Positions 24,480 to 36,574 of a DNA stretch of 64,000 nucleotides are shown here, piece by piece. The DNA is taken from assembly GCA_933207985.1 (NCBI GenBank), contig OW240913.1, positions 355,364,017-355,428,016 on the forward strand, in the 5' to 3' direction. How positions within the stretch are numbered: position 1 is the stretch's first letter; the number at the start of each line of letters is the position of its first letter. The DNA comes from Pelobates cultripes (taxonomy: Eukaryota > Chordata > Amphibia > Anura > Pelobatidae). Under the pieces are notes generated by a model. The model made no database searches and had not been told where the DNA came from. It saw only the letters and a program-made list of their open reading frames with translations. The translations under genes were made by a program, and so were the position numbers.

Positions 24480-25694
24480 TTAAAGGAGTACTGACCCTTT
24501 TAAAAATAGTTTCTAATGATTCTCTAATAATACTATTATTAATTAGCATTTTAGAAATATATTCTAAAGATCTTTTTTATTTGTGAATATCCTGAAGTAG
24601 AGTCATATGTAAAATGATTTATATAGGTATTCTTTGCTGCCTGGTTTCCTGGTCCCTTTCCCTTGTGTTTCCTGGAGGATCTCCAACATCCGTGACATTA
24701 AGGGCATTATAAATCATGTATGACATCAGAATGTGGTAACGTGCCTGGTTTGTTCCTGGAGCGAGATAAGCAAATGTCTTAAATTTTACACTTAACGTGA
24801 TATTTGTCACATAGGAAGTAGAATTTTATGACAACGTTTCCATAGCGGAAAAGCTTTCTTTGTAGTCATTACGAAAAGTGCAGACTATGTCTATAATGAC
24901 AACAATGTTGCAACATGATTAGTGGAATGCCTATAATGAATATCGACTTACACAATTAGAGTATTGCATATAGTTAGCACAGGGATACACAGAGCTCAAA
25001 CAAGATTACAAAATCTGATCTTGGAGAATTTTATGCACTACACCAAAGTGAAGTGTAACCAAAATGTCAAATTTAGGCTGAAATATTCTTTATCAATGGG
25101 AAGGAAAAAAAAGTGTCCTTCAGAGTTTCCCTGGACCACGATATAGGAAGCTGGTTGATATAAATACAAATGTCTTGATCCAAGTTTTAAAGCAACAGGC
25201 TTCAGGAGATAGGGATCTGAAAGCAAAAAGTAGTTTTGAAGATGTGTTGAAATATATTGGTGATTGAAATGTGCTTTCTGAATAATATTTGTGTGTTGAA
25301 TGGTGCTTTTAAAAAGAAAGAACGAATACAGTGAACACTGCCATTTTTAATACTACAAATTGAGGCCATATTATGTGACATATTGTGGGAAGGCCAAAAC
25401 AGATGCTATTCTGGGTCAAAATGATAAGGAGCAATTGCCATGGAAACCAATTGAAGGTCTCTCAACGTTTAGAATTTTGCACTTAGAATAACAGCCTGGT
25501 TTGTCTTGGTAAATCTCACTTTTTTGTTTTTTAATTCAGTTGTGAATCTAATTTTTGGCAACAAATATATGACCCAGGATTCTGTTTCAGAGTCAACCAA
25601 TCGAATGCGAGCTACGTAAAAAAAAAAAAATTATATTTCAAATAAGCAATTCACGGCACATACATAATGCATAAGCCATCTTAGAATAACATTT
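24480..25694. other. Unassigned DNA, possible TTAA MITE end at 24480
   Basis: TTAAAGGAGTACTGACCC at 24480 fits the T2 terminal consensus but has no visible partner. The rest is AT-rich with no gene. Confidence 0.45.
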
Positions 25695-25880
25695 TACTAT
25701 TATCTTTATTATTATTATTATTATTATTATCTTCATCTATACAGCTCCAACTTACTCTACAGCGCTTTACAATATTATAAAAGGGGCAAATGAAACAATA
25801 AATGAAACAATTACAAAATGTTACAGGAAGAATAGGTTGATGAGGACCCTGTTTAAACAAGCTTACAGTCTATACATGTA
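25695..25880 (-). mobile_element. L2-clade LINE 3' tail
   Basis: An (ATT)n tail (25705-25728) is followed by cagcgctttacaatattata and gaggaccctgtttaaacaagcttacagtct (two blocks, read in plus orientation). These align with the 3' UTR blocks at 15880-16015. No coding sequence remains. Confidence 0.72.
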
Positions 25881-26753
25881 TACTCCTGATAACAATTCCT
25901 ACATAGAATAAGCTGACAGAAGTTTTAGTCCTTAATCCAACAACCTCTGACATTGTTCATTGTTTAAATACATAGCAGTTTCAGAGTGACACTCGCATAA
26001 CTCTCAGCATTGGAAGGGATGAGTGAGGGGTCTGTGTTTAGATAGCACAGGCTGATTGTGACGGTGCACTTTGCACATCACTGGTGACATTGTCGAGGGA
26101 CAACTCCACCTGAAAACAGGCAGATCAGTCCAAAAGGAGGCATTTCAATCTGTACTGCAGATATACCAACCTGGCTATCAGCCCAGGTCTGCCCAGTTTA
26201 GAGTCGCCTACGAGCTAGAGAAGTTTTGTAGCTTTGTAATATAAATGAATGCCCCGAGTTCAGTTTAATGATACTGCACTTATTCAGAACGTGTTATTGT
26301 GTATCAAGAAACACGACATCAGTCAAACCAGATACAGAGACAAAAGAGCAGAAGTTTGTAACTGATGGGAGGTATGTCGTAGGTAATGTGAGTAACCAAT
26401 TATAAAGTGAAGCTTAATACGTTACCTTCATGTTGCCAGTGTAGCTTTTTTCAAAATCTGTGCTAAATATTTTACCCTTAGACTCTCAGCAAATGTCTTT
26501 TACGAGCTTTTCTTTCTCTGTTCGAGTTCTGTTAGTTCAGCATCTAATCTGATGTTTCTTTCATTATATTATACGCAATGAAGCGTTCAGACCAAATACA
26601 ATGGATTTCTGAGTGCTCCACATATATTGCCATTCCTCGGGAGATTTGTACAAAAGAATGAGCCGTTAAAGTTTTAAACCCATATCTTTTATAAAATATA
26701 AAGAAGCCTAATTTAAAAATCATTTTGATTATCATATCTCTGATTCTACCTGT

Positions 26754-26754
<1 letters not shown>
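25881..26754. other. Unassigned DNA, no gene seen
   Basis: No domain-bearing frame or recognised repeat. Confidence 0.5.
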
Positions 26755-26808
<54 letters not shown>

Positions 26809-26860
26809 GGAGATACCCTTTAAAAAAAAATAAAAAATATATATATATATATATATATAT
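26755..26860. repeat. (GA)n and (TA)n microsatellites
   Basis: A nearly pure GA array of about 45 bp followed by GAAAGAGAGGGA variants (to about 26812), then an A-rich spacer and a (TA)n run at 26838-26860. Confidence 0.95.
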
Positions 26861-26918
26861 GTAATGCATAAAAAAAAAAAATTAATAATAAAAGGAAAAA
26901 AATTACCTATAAAGTTCT

Positions 26919-29135
26919 TAAAATTACAGCCCTTAACTCACACGAAACTATAAGTTTGATTGGAGGGAAGACCACATTACATACCTAGGAGTCAAAATAG
27001 CACCCACAGTAGAACGTATGTACCATTATAACTATAAACCACTAATCCACCTATGTAAAACGGAATGCCTTCGATGGAAGCCGGTAAAGCTGTCATGGTT
27101 AGGCAGAATCAATACTATTAAAATGGTCCTCCTGCCAAAGCTACTGTATATATTCCGCCTCCTCCACATACATGCTCCACCCACTCTTTTTAAACAGCTC
27201 CAACAAATCTTGTCATCATTCATATGGGACTCACGTAAACCCAGGTTATCCCACCGCTTATTACAACAACGCACAATAGAGGGCGGTGTAGGCCTCCCAG
27301 ATGTATATACATACTATAAGGCAGCTCACTTAGAAGCCGCAGTGAAAATGCATACCCCCAAGGCGGCATATCAGTGGGTAGACATGGAGGTGGCGAAATC
27401 CGCCATGACACCATTGGTGGATACCCTATGGACTCCCAAGACGCTTCGCCCCATAGGTGGAACCCTATTCCCAACCAGATCACTCACCCTACATCACTGG
27501 GATGCACTAAGACACAGGCAAAATTCCACCTATAAATTCCACCCTCGAGCACCACTGACGGCCCTACGAGCAATCTCACCATGGCTCTCCCTGCAATCCT
27601 GGGTTAAGTTAGGTATTAAACACCTAGATAAAGTCATGCAACATAACCTCATCAAACCTTTCCCAGACCTACAACATGAATTTAAACTAACCAACTCATC
27701 AATATTCCCATACATGCAGCTCAAGAGTGTCATACCCACTCATGTGGCACAAATCGCTACGAGTGCTAGCCGAGACACCAAAGTAGTAGATACACTATAT
27801 GACAGATGCTGGCAAACTCCAACCAAACCAAAAACCCTTGCTCTATGCTACCAAGTAATCCTAAAAACAGCACCACACTACGTCCCACCCTTCGCGAACC
27901 AATGGCTCACTGAATGTGATGAGCTCATAACGGAGGCAGAAGTGCTAGCGTCTCCCAACGCCCTCAAGGGCCTTACACAAAGCTACTCACACATAGAGGC
28001 CCACAGGAAATTGGTATACAGGTGGTACTTAACACCACACAGGCTCCATACCATGTACAACTCTGTATCCCCGCTTTGCTGGAGATGTGGGGAAAAACAG
28101 GGCACAATGTTCCACATCTGGTGGCCGTGCCAATGCATACGCCCCCTATGGGAGGACGCACAGTCCACCCTACGGAACATGGGCATCACAGCACCACCAC
28201 TGGATGTACATACAGGGTTATTTCTTTCCTATCCGCACTCGACCCCAAAATCGGTAAAATGCATACTGGCAATCACTGCATTAGCAGTACGAAACCTCAT
28301 AGCAACACACTGGAAAAAGCAGGAATGCCCTTCCAAAACCCAATTGTTGACTATGCTCCACCGCTACCACATATATGAAGGCTTGACAGCCAAAACGGCC
28401 CCACAAAAAAAGTCCTTCCAGATGTCCTGGGCACCATGGGCTGATTTTTGGGAAAGGGTGAATGCAACTAACGTGACATAGCACCAAGCGTGACTAAACC
28501 AAAAGACTGCCAAAAGCACTGATATGGTACATACCATCAATGCCACACACACAAAGTCCCACACCCGGTATGAAAACAACCCCCCTCAAAGGTACTTGAG
28601 GTTTCCACGCATAGAATGATACACCCACCTAGGGGTCAGCCCTACCGAGGTGTATATCCCGCCTCCATACCACACTTGAGCATGGATACTTACTCTGACC
28701 TAAGACCACACTGAAGTAACTATCACCTCCCCAACACCCCATCCCACTCCCCCCCCCTTTCCCCCCCTTTTTTTCTTTTCTTTCTTAATTTCCCCCCCCC
28801 ACTGTTCATCCCCAGTTGAAAAGCCCAAACCCAAGCTGTAATGTCCTCTGCCAGGAATGAGAAGTTCAGCATAGGCCTGCCTGCGTCTAGCAAGGCTCAG
28901 CATACTCGGAACACAAAATGTTAGATATGAGGAAAGTGTCAATGAGGCCTTAATGCAATACTGATGTTCAGCTGGGACTTAATGCAATTGTTCTTCTTCT
29001 TCCTCCTAGAGGCATGATATAATTGGTGAAAATTGTTGTATAACCTAACACCCTCCCTTTCTTCTTTCTGTACCCCATTGACCTTATGAAAATAAAAAAT
29101 TACCAATTAAAAAAATAAATAAAATTACAGCCCTT
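26919..29135 (+). mobile_element. L1-clade LINE, 5'-truncated, with target duplication
   Basis: A retrotransposed insertion bounded by a direct repeat, TAAAATTACAGCCCTT (26919-26934 and 29120-29135; 15-16 bp because the right copy abuts the A-rich tail). The inserted body, 26935-29119, starts abruptly within ORF2, runs through its stop at 28479-28481, has a ~600-bp 3' UTR with C/T-rich runs (28736-28801), and ends in an A-rich tail (about 29090-29119). The intact duplication, open frame and preserved tail point to a recent event. Confidence 0.93.
26937..28481 (+). pseudogene. L1 ORF2 C-terminal part (open but truncated)
   Basis: The frame is open from the first complete codon after the 5' breakpoint (26937) to the TAG at 28479-28481, about 514 codons, with the first ATG at 27018. 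It begins with HITYLGVKIAP, the end of the RT palm/thumb boundary in L1 proteins, and continues through WLGRINTIKMVLLPKLLYIF, a conserved L1 block. Near the C-terminus (counting from the ATG) Cys354, Cys357, His366 and Cys371 form the CWRC...H....C cysteine motif of L1 ORF2. The endonuclease and the RT catalytic (FADD) region lie upstream of the truncation and are missing, so no active enzyme can be made. A frame of this length without stops implies little neutral decay. Confidence 0.9.
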
Positions 29136-31566
29136 GCACACAAGTGCTACAGCAATTAAATCCTTCTCAAACCAGGAAGATGCTGTACCAATCGGAAAAC
29201 TTTTATTGTAGTCTGTATTTTACTTGTTTTAAATTTATTCTATAATTCACTGACCAGCAAGGGTTTATGGGATATGTAGTTTAGTCTCCAGCCACTGTCC
29301 CACTCATCACATAGGATGGCTGAGTAAGCAGAGTAATTACAGACTTAAATGTGGCTGCTATCAGTTTGTACACAACCCAATTTGCAGCTTAGTGAACGGG
29401 ACTGTTGGCCTTTGATTGATACAGCGATATGGTACATTCCACAACCTTGTTATCTGCTTAATAAAGAGTTAAATAAAAAATGATGTGAGAAATTGTGATA
29501 TAGATACTTAATGTATGATTTGCATAATAAACATTAGCATATGGAATAAGATAAAAGCTTCATTATGCTTAGTGCCAAAAGAAAACAAAATAATAATTTT
29601 TTGGTACTATTGGGAATATCTTACTCAAGAGAATAAATACACAGTGTGAAAACTGTTTCCATGCCGCGGTGTCTGTTATGCCGAGTATTTTTCATACTTA
29701 AGTAATAACAACATACGTTTTGGAATGGAGACAAAAAGAACATGGTTCAACAAGCAAAAATAGTGAAAAATGTATAGGTACTGGATATACCCCAAAGCAG
29801 GGATAGACAACATCTGGAATCCCAGCTGCGTGGTTCATACCTTCTGTTTTGCTCTGCAAGAATGTAGGAAGAGAATTCCAGATGTTGTATGTCGGTTACC
29901 AGTCGTTATACAGGTTTTATGTGTCTCTGTTTTGAGACATATTTTGAGAAACTCATCTATTATAGACACAAAATATAGTCATTGCGACCATTGTCTGACC
30001 TTCTTATGGCATCTAATTAATTGATTCACATCTCATTTTATACCAGGTCTAACCTGTTCTACAGATTTACAATATACTTATTTTCACATTATAGCTAATG
30101 ATCTCTGTCCTTAATAGCCTTGCCTACATTCTTCATAATTTCATTAACACAATGGAATATGACCTTCTGTTAGCTTTTACAATGTATCTGGACAAAGTGT
30201 TCATGATGGACTTTATGGACTTTTCTCTTGTAACTCGAGACGCAGTAAATCTGTGAAAGCAAATTGGGAAATATCCCAATTTTGTCAATTATAAATGTCG
30301 GTGGCATCTGCAATTTAGTTGCACCATTGCATGGTACTTGGATAAACTGCATATACCCTGTGTTAATAAATGTGTTCATTCCACCAAAGGTCCACAAAAG
30401 ATTTCTATGTAACCTGGATTTCCTCTGGGTATAACGGACATTTCATATCATCATTCACATTAAACACTGCTCTACCTGTAAAAACAAGAAGCTAATCAGC
30501 TCAACTTACGAAAATCATAGGTTCTCTTTGGCTGTTGATACCCCCAGTTTGTTTGTTTTTTCATATGTCATTTCATTATGTATTTTAAATAATACATTTT
30601 GGTTTGGCGAAAATAACTTTCAACTATTATGAGTTGTTTTTTTTAAACTGATTTGTGTTAAGAAATATAATATTGTGAAATTGATGCTGTGCTGCCTGTG
30701 AATTTTGCAGCTTAAAACTTAATATCTGAAAGACATAGAGGCACACATGTACACACTCCCCGCGACGCGTGATATAATGTTTCAAAGCAAGTGTTCAGTA
30801 TGTTTAAGTTAGTTATGGACAGCTCAACAGGACATGAACAGGATCAGAACACAATACCAGATGTACAGAGCAGTCCATAAAGATTATACAATTTTTTTTT
30901 TTTATTGAAAATGATAGTGACTAAAAAGACAACATGCCGGCTGTCTACTGTAATTCTTCAAGTTACATACAATGGACCACAAACAATGTAGAAATTACAG
31001 CTCTTTTTAGTTATGCTTTGCCAAAAATAATTGTGTAAATTAATATAATCCTAAATAAAGACAGCGTTTAGTACTTGCTGCTAAACATTTTTAGTCATCG
31101 AATTCCTGACGACTTATAGACATAACTGCACTGCAGCCATAATTAAAATTACAGAGTCTTGTGCCATATAAAGACACAATATTGCATGAGGTCTGTAACT
31201 GCTCATCAGCATCCGCACTATTGGTCAAGAGGGGGCAAGTGTTCGCCCTGAAAATCACCCTCCCTTTGGTTTAAGTGGTTCCCAATACTGATAGTAGCTA
31301 TACAGATGTTCAATGAGATCTCGTCCACAAAAAAGGTTAACTACTGAAAACACATAGATAAAAATATCTTTATTCTTATTTGACATCATGGATGGAACAT
31401 GGAGTGGGAAGGAATGGATCAATGCTGACGCGTTTTGCTTCTTTACCGATACTTCATGTGAGACCAGGCAGAGCTTGTCCATACAGACTTTGGCATGCAC
31501 TTTGGATGCTATGTGTGGAGAGCACAAGGGCCACCTCTGTTGGCCTTTTCTGCTCTCCCTTGTTAG
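29136..31566. other. Unassigned DNA with a hAT-like MITE remnant
   Basis: At about 29798-29895, cagggatagacaacatctgg and the inverted ccagatgttgta near 29877-29888 resemble a decayed member of the CTCCAGATGTTGTGG MITE family (see 62330-62465). The rest, including the frames at 29770-30024 and 31255-31527, has no recognised domain. Confidence 0.45.
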
Positions 31567-31603
31567 TCAATTCTTTGGCATAGACGCTATGCCGAAGAAT
31601 TGA
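31567..31603. repeat. Near-perfect 17-bp hairpin shared with 7450
   Basis: Arms 31567-31583 and 31587-31603 are complementary except for one T/C difference that still allows a G-U pair in RNA; the loop is 3 nt. The left arm is identical to 7450-7466, showing a dispersed family rather than chance. Confidence 0.75.
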
Positions 31604-32744
31604 TTGACAGGTGGGATAATATATTTATCGAAACAGCTAGCACAATTTAAAGACAGAGTTTTATGCTTTTTAAAAATATGTGTTTGCAAGCATGACCCTT
31701 TCATGAGGATAACCCTGGAACTGATTATGATTCATGCATTTTACTATGAGGGATTAATTACATCAAAGTATTCTAGGCAAATATAACCATGTACCTGAGC
31801 CAAAGGTCAGTATGTGTGCATGCAAAAAGTATGAAGTACCTAATGTACGAGGTTCTAAACAGCAGAGTCTCTGAATGTAATTGGTTTAGCAGAATTAGAA
31901 CATGAAAACATATCTAAAACAAGAGCGGTTGTTCTTTTAAAAAAATGTTTAATACGTTTAGCTCAAAATAGTTTTCAATTTGTATGAAATGTAATGTAAA
32001 TATAAATGTAATGTGCCAGTGTTCAGAGCATTTATATTTGTAATTTGTGCATTTCTGTTTTGCCATAAATATTAGAAAATCTGGTTGAATTCAGAAACTT
32101 CCCAGAACGGATACACAGAAGCTCAGCCATAAGGAAGAGGTCAGAATGTATATAGATATAATAGTAGAGCTAGCAGACATATCATGGGAATAGCTGGAAA
32201 ATGAAATAAGAAAAGAGTAACGTGCAAAAGAAAATGTACAAATGTGAAGATTTTAAAAATAATATTTAATTAGTAAATATTGCTCAACATATTGATAATT
32301 CTAAGCTGAAACCCAGATTTTTAATTGGTGTTAGATTTTTTAACTCAAGGTATTATGGGAAAGAAAATAGAAAAAAATATTAATTTTATGAAAACTGCAT
32401 TTCTCAAGCCATTAGAAAGTTTGCTTTTTTTTTTTAAGAAGAATAAAACACAGAAAAAATATATCTTGTTAAATATCGACTATATAGTCTACTTATATTC
32501 CATATATTAAAATGTGTTTGCTTTTTGATGTAACCATTGTATCACATTTGTCCATGTCTTAAAATGTTTAGAAACATAGAGATTAATGCCAATATGTGAG
32601 AGTTTAAGTAGTGTAGTGGACTTGGTGACGGGGCTGTGAACAGCACCGGATGACACCATCGGAGGGTGCTGTTTCCCATCATGGGTCTGTGATAGCGATC
32701 AAAGATCTTACTGCACAGACCTTCATCAGGTGGAGACCTTGCAT
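31604..32744. other. Unassigned DNA, no gene seen
   Basis: AT-rich, with no recognised repeat or domain. Confidence 0.5.
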
Positions 32745-32870
32745 ATCCAGGTTTCCCAACCATACCAAATTCAACAGGACAGTCCCCATTTTCATGTCCT
32801 GCACCCACTTACTTCCCAGGTGCCCTGCTTTTGATGACAACAATAAACTGTCCCCAACAAGCATATCTCA
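32745..32870 (-). repeat. Dispersed repeat, 'GGGACTGTCC' family copy 3
   Basis: Read on the minus strand it contains gggcacctgggaag, a ggtgcaggaca block and ggggactgtcctgtt, matching the order seen at 15565-15690. The match is weaker than between copies 1 and 2. Confidence 0.45.
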
Positions 32871-32984
32871 CACTGAAATCAGGGCATTAGGATCACAGTG
32901 GGCTGGTCTGCTTTATTGGCAGGCTGACCTGCTAGTAATTCAGACAGACCCACCCCTTTCCAAGCAGGTATGCCCTTCTTTGTC

Positions 32985-33221
32985 TGCCTCCTCCTTGACG
33001 CTCGTGGCAACTTCAGTTTGCCGTCCACCACGAGCAGCAGTTTTTAAGCACGTGCAGCGTGCTTAAATAAGTCCCCGGGTCAGTCATATGACTTGGTGCG
33101 CAAATATGATGTCACAGGTCAAAGTGGAAGGCCCAAATATAATTATATAATATAATTAAATCCAATTGAAAGTTAGCCAATCAGAAGCCTCCTTAGCATA
33201 TTTAAACCTACCTCTTCCATG
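32985..33221 (+). repeat. Partial 5' LTR of the gypsy element
   Basis: It aligns with 37780-38077 through blocks such as gcttaaataag, gcaaatatgatgtcacag, tcaaagtg-aaggcccaaat, tgaaagttag-caatca and agcatatttaaacctacctc. Differences are numerous, including a small AT-rich insertion around 33137-33150, so the two LTRs have diverged for a long time. Homology stops at ccatgtc (33221), so the R-U5 part and primer-binding site are missing. Confidence 0.85.
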
Positions 33222-33490
33222 TCAGCACCCCACTAAGGGGCAGACCAGAAGAGCTCACCAGTGGACCACCAGGGATCTACATACAAGGTAGCAAGAGGGA
33301 AAATGTAATTTAAAAAATGTATGAAGGTAGTTGCTCCACACCTCCTTCATGCACTCTATTCCACTGCAAACTATATAAAACACACAAACACCTAGTGTTG
33401 TTTTCTTTGCTGCCAGTATTTTGATAGTCACTGATATGGTCTGGTATAGGAGGAGGTCTATGGTGGGAGGTGACACCACTTTGTTTTAGT
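33222..33490. other. Foreign segment between 5' LTR and gag
   Basis: This stretch replaces the LTR 3' part and leader. It has no recognised identity; it begins agcaccccactaaggggcag. Either another repeat inserted here with a deletion, or the element was rearranged. No terminal duplication is evident. Confidence 0.4.
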
Positions 33491-33499
33491 TTGATAGTA

Positions 33500-34073
33500 A
33501 TCCCATATGGGAGTCCAGCTCCTCCATATCCTATTCCGATTTTCTCACTGCCTTTAAGAGAACCTTTGATCTGCCTGGTAGGGCTTCTTTCACTGGCAAA
33601 GCCCTACTCAGGATCAAGCAAGGTTCGAGAATAGTAGCAGATTATGCTATAGAATTCCGCACATTGGCGGCAGAGGTGGTCTGGAATAATGACGCACTCG
33701 TAACCGCCTTTCAGGAAGGATTGACTAGTTACATCCTGGATGAAATCTGACCCTGTGAAATACCCATCTTACTGGATGACATAATTGATTATTGCTTCAT
33801 AATAGATAATTGTATCAGTGAAATGCATAGTCATAGTGAGAGCCAAAGAAGGTTACACACCCATGCACTCCCCTCTCTACCTCTCTACCCATTATATCCT
33901 TGCTTGCTCTACCTCCACGCAGTCCACCACCTGAGCCCATGCAGTTGGGCTCCACTAAATTATCAGAGGCTGAGAGAAGTGAGGGCTTATGTCTCTATTG
34001 TGGGAAAAAGGGACATCTTAGGAAGGCATGCCCTAGCCTTCAGGGAAACTCCAGCACCTAAGGCCTAATGAGG
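33500..34073 (+). pseudogene. Gypsy gag remnant with CCHC zinc knuckle
   Basis: A fragment of capsid-like Gag is readable at about 33510-33750 (blocks such as VADYAIEFRTLAAEV and LVTAFQEGLTSYI, the pattern of Sushi-type Gag), closed by a stop near 33750. Further downstream in another frame, a CX2CX4HX4C zinc knuckle ([14 protein letters not shown]) sits at 33990-34031. The N-terminal part is missing. The hAT MITE inserted immediately after this segment, at 34082. Confidence 0.8.
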
Positions 34074-34081
34074 GGTTGGCC

Positions 34082-34582
34082 CAGGAATGTATTTACCACA
34101 AGGCAAACAAGGCATTTGCCTAGGGTGGCACTTTCAGGGGGGGCGCCAAAAATGCCACCCCAAGCTCCCAGACAAATGCCACCCCAAGCTCCTTGTTTGC
34201 CTCGTGTTCTGGGGCTGTCCACCTTACTGTGAGTGAGTGTAGCTATCAGTGTGTGTCTGTGAGTGAAAGTGTGTGTGTGTCTTTCAGTGAGAATGGGTGT
34301 GTCAGTGTGTGTATGTCATTTTATGTGTATCTGAGAGTGTGTACCTGTCAGTGAGTGGGTGTGTCAGTGTGTGTCTGTCAGTGAATGTGTGTGTTGGTTA
34401 AACAGTGTGTGCCAATGACTGTGTATCTGTCAGTGAGTGTTTATCAGTGCATGTATCAATGAGGGCATGTGTCCGTCAGTCAAAAATAATTGCCTTTAAC
34501 GAAATGGGGGGGCAAATTTAGATTTTGGGTGTGCCTGAATTTAGTCGTGCCTAGGGCAGCACAAATCCAAAATACACCACTG
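34082..34582. mobile_element. hAT-like MITE inserted in the gypsy element
   Basis: The ends CAGGAATGTATTT and AAATACACCACTG form imperfect inverted repeats, and the flanks GGTTGGCC (34074-34081) and GCTTGGCC (34583-34590) are an 8-bp duplication with one mismatch. The 501-bp body contains a GTGT/TCAGTGAG-rich microsatellite stretch (about 34220-34470) and a small internal duplication (atgccaccccaagctcc twice, 34152-34193). No transposase. It splits gag from protease, so it is younger than the gypsy copy. Confidence 0.82.
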
Positions 34583-34590
34583 GCTTGGCC

Positions 34591-36230
34591 TTGGGTGTTA
34601 TGTCATTATCCCCTCTTGCAAAAATCACCAGAGCGCTTATTAAGGTCATACTTCAAGTCGACGGTAGAACCATCATCACTGAAGCCCTGATTGATTCAGG
34701 TGCCACAGACAATTTCTAAAATTTGCTAAATCTGCTGCCCTGACTCTGGTCCGAAAGGCTACACCCTTGGCTATTGAGGCCATAGATGGTAGACAAGAAA
34801 CCCAGGAATTACAGATGTCAGTGGGAGCATAACAAAAGGAAAGGGTAACCTTTCAGATCCTAAACTCTCCTACAGCACCCATTGTCTTGGGTTTTCCAGC
34901 CTTGGTGAGACACAACCCTATAATTGACTGGGGTAACATAGACATTATATCCTGTGGAAAGAACTGTCAGCAGGGCTGTCTTGATCAGATTCATTCTGTA
35001 TGCTTGCTTAATGTGCCTACAGCATCTCCTTTATCTATTTCTGTTCTGCCCCACTATGTCATTACAGGTTTTTGAGAAGAGCGAGGCAGACAAACTACCT
35101 CCGCATCGTCCTATTGTCTGTGCTATAAATCTTTTACCAGGCACTATGCCCCCCAAGGGGACAGTCTACCCCCTCGCTGAGAAGGAGAACAAAATCATGG
35201 AGAAATACATACAAGATTCCCTAAGAAAGGGTTTCATTAGAAGATCCTCCTCTCCTGCATGGGCAGGATTCTTTTTTGTTGCTAAAAAAGAGGGGGAATT
35301 GAGGCCTTGTATTGACTATAGGGGTCTTAATAGAATTTCTAAAAGGAATGCCTTCCTCTTCCCTCTCGTTACTGAGCTATATGACCGCGTCAAAGGATCC
35401 AGATACTTTACCAAACTCGATCTCAGGGGTGCTCATAATCTAGTGGGAATAAAAGAGAACAATGAGTGGAAAAAACGCTTTCAACACTCACACTGGACAC
35501 TGTGAGTATTTAGTAATGCCTTTTGGACTCTTTAATGCCCCTGCAGTCTTTCAAGACCTGAGTAATGATGTCCTCCGGGATCTTCTGCATGTATGCATGG
35601 TAGTATACATGGACAACATTCTCATATATTCCCTAGACATCAAAACCCACCACAAACATTTAGGCTGGTACTAGAAAAACTGCTACAGAACGGTCTGTAT
35701 TGCAAATTGGAGAAATGTCTCTTCGATCAGACGTCTGTACAGTTCTTGGGGTATATCATTTCAAAAGAGGGTTTTAGTATGGACCCCTCAAAATTAAAGT
35801 CTTAGCTGCTCCCACAAGGACTCAAAAGCCATCCAACAGTTCGTAGGCTTTTCTAATTATTATTGAAAATGTATCAAGAACTTAGTCCTATAACTAAAAT
35901 GACTAAAAAAGGGGTCAACCCACGTGTGTGGACTCCTGAAGCTATCGTGGCTTTTAACACTCTGAAGACTTCGTTTTCCAAAGCCCTGTCTTGGTTCACT
36001 CTGATCCCTCACTACCCTTTATTGTTGAGGTGGATGCCTCTGAGTCGGGAGTGGGAGCTATTCTCTCTCCGAGAAAAACCCCTAATGATTCCCTTCACCA
36101 ATGCTGTTTCTTTTCCAAAAAGCTATCTGACTCCGAAAAGAATTACGACATAGGGAACAGGGAACTCTTAGCTATTGTATTGGCCTTCAAAGAATGGTGA
36201 TATCTATTAGAGGGTGCTAAGTATCCCATT
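34591..36230 (+). pseudogene. Gypsy pol remnant: protease, RT, RNase H
   Basis: The protease active site is visible as ALIDSGATDNF, with the DSGA codons at 34693-34704, followed at once by a stop. RT follows: RPCIDYRGLN (about 35306-35335), YFTKLDLRGAHNL (near 35404-35442), a frame change near 35485, [17 protein letters not shown], then the catalytic box. There the usual YxDD reads YMDN (35606-35617), so the second catalytic aspartate is lost. RNase H begins at about 36020 with [15 protein letters not shown] and ends near [12 protein letters not shown] (36200). At least three frames are used and several stops intervene. Confidence 0.9.
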
Positions 36231-36574
36231 TTAGTAATCACTGATCATAAAAACCTTTCATACATTGCTGACGCCAAGCGTTTATCCTCAAAACAGGCTA
36301 GGTGGTCCTTATTTTTATCACGTTTCCAATATACTATCACTTATAGACCCGGGTACCGTAACGTCAAAGCTGCCATTTCTAGATAACATGAACCATTGGA
36401 AACCACTTCCGCTGTTCCTGAAACCATTGTTCCTCCAGCTAATATTATAGCTACCACTCGCCTGGTGGTTTCCTCCGTGCTACTCGGTCAGATCAAACAA
36501 TATCAGACTCAAGCACCTCCTGAAAAAAACCAAATTGTTTATTATACGTAAAAGAGAAAGACAGGAAAAAGATT
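36231..36574 (+). pseudogene. Gypsy pol linker between RNase H and integrase
   Basis: Continues the RNase H tail: a block reading [18 protein letters not shown] (about 36300-36352) is the conserved end of gypsy RNase H, followed by a spacer with stops leading to the integrase zinc-binding domain. Confidence 0.75.

Noticed and set aside
27018..28481. Host gene encoded by the 487-codon frame
   Set aside because: Sequence is the L1 ORF2 C-terminus with its cysteine motif, flanked by target duplication and A tail.
29798..29895. Complete hAT MITE
   Set aside because: Only the inner inverted blocks are recognisable; ends and duplication are missing, so it is mentioned only as a remnant.
32650..33066. 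138-codon plus-strand frame overlapping the gypsy 5' LTR
   Set aside because: Runs from a dispersed repeat into an LTR; no domain.
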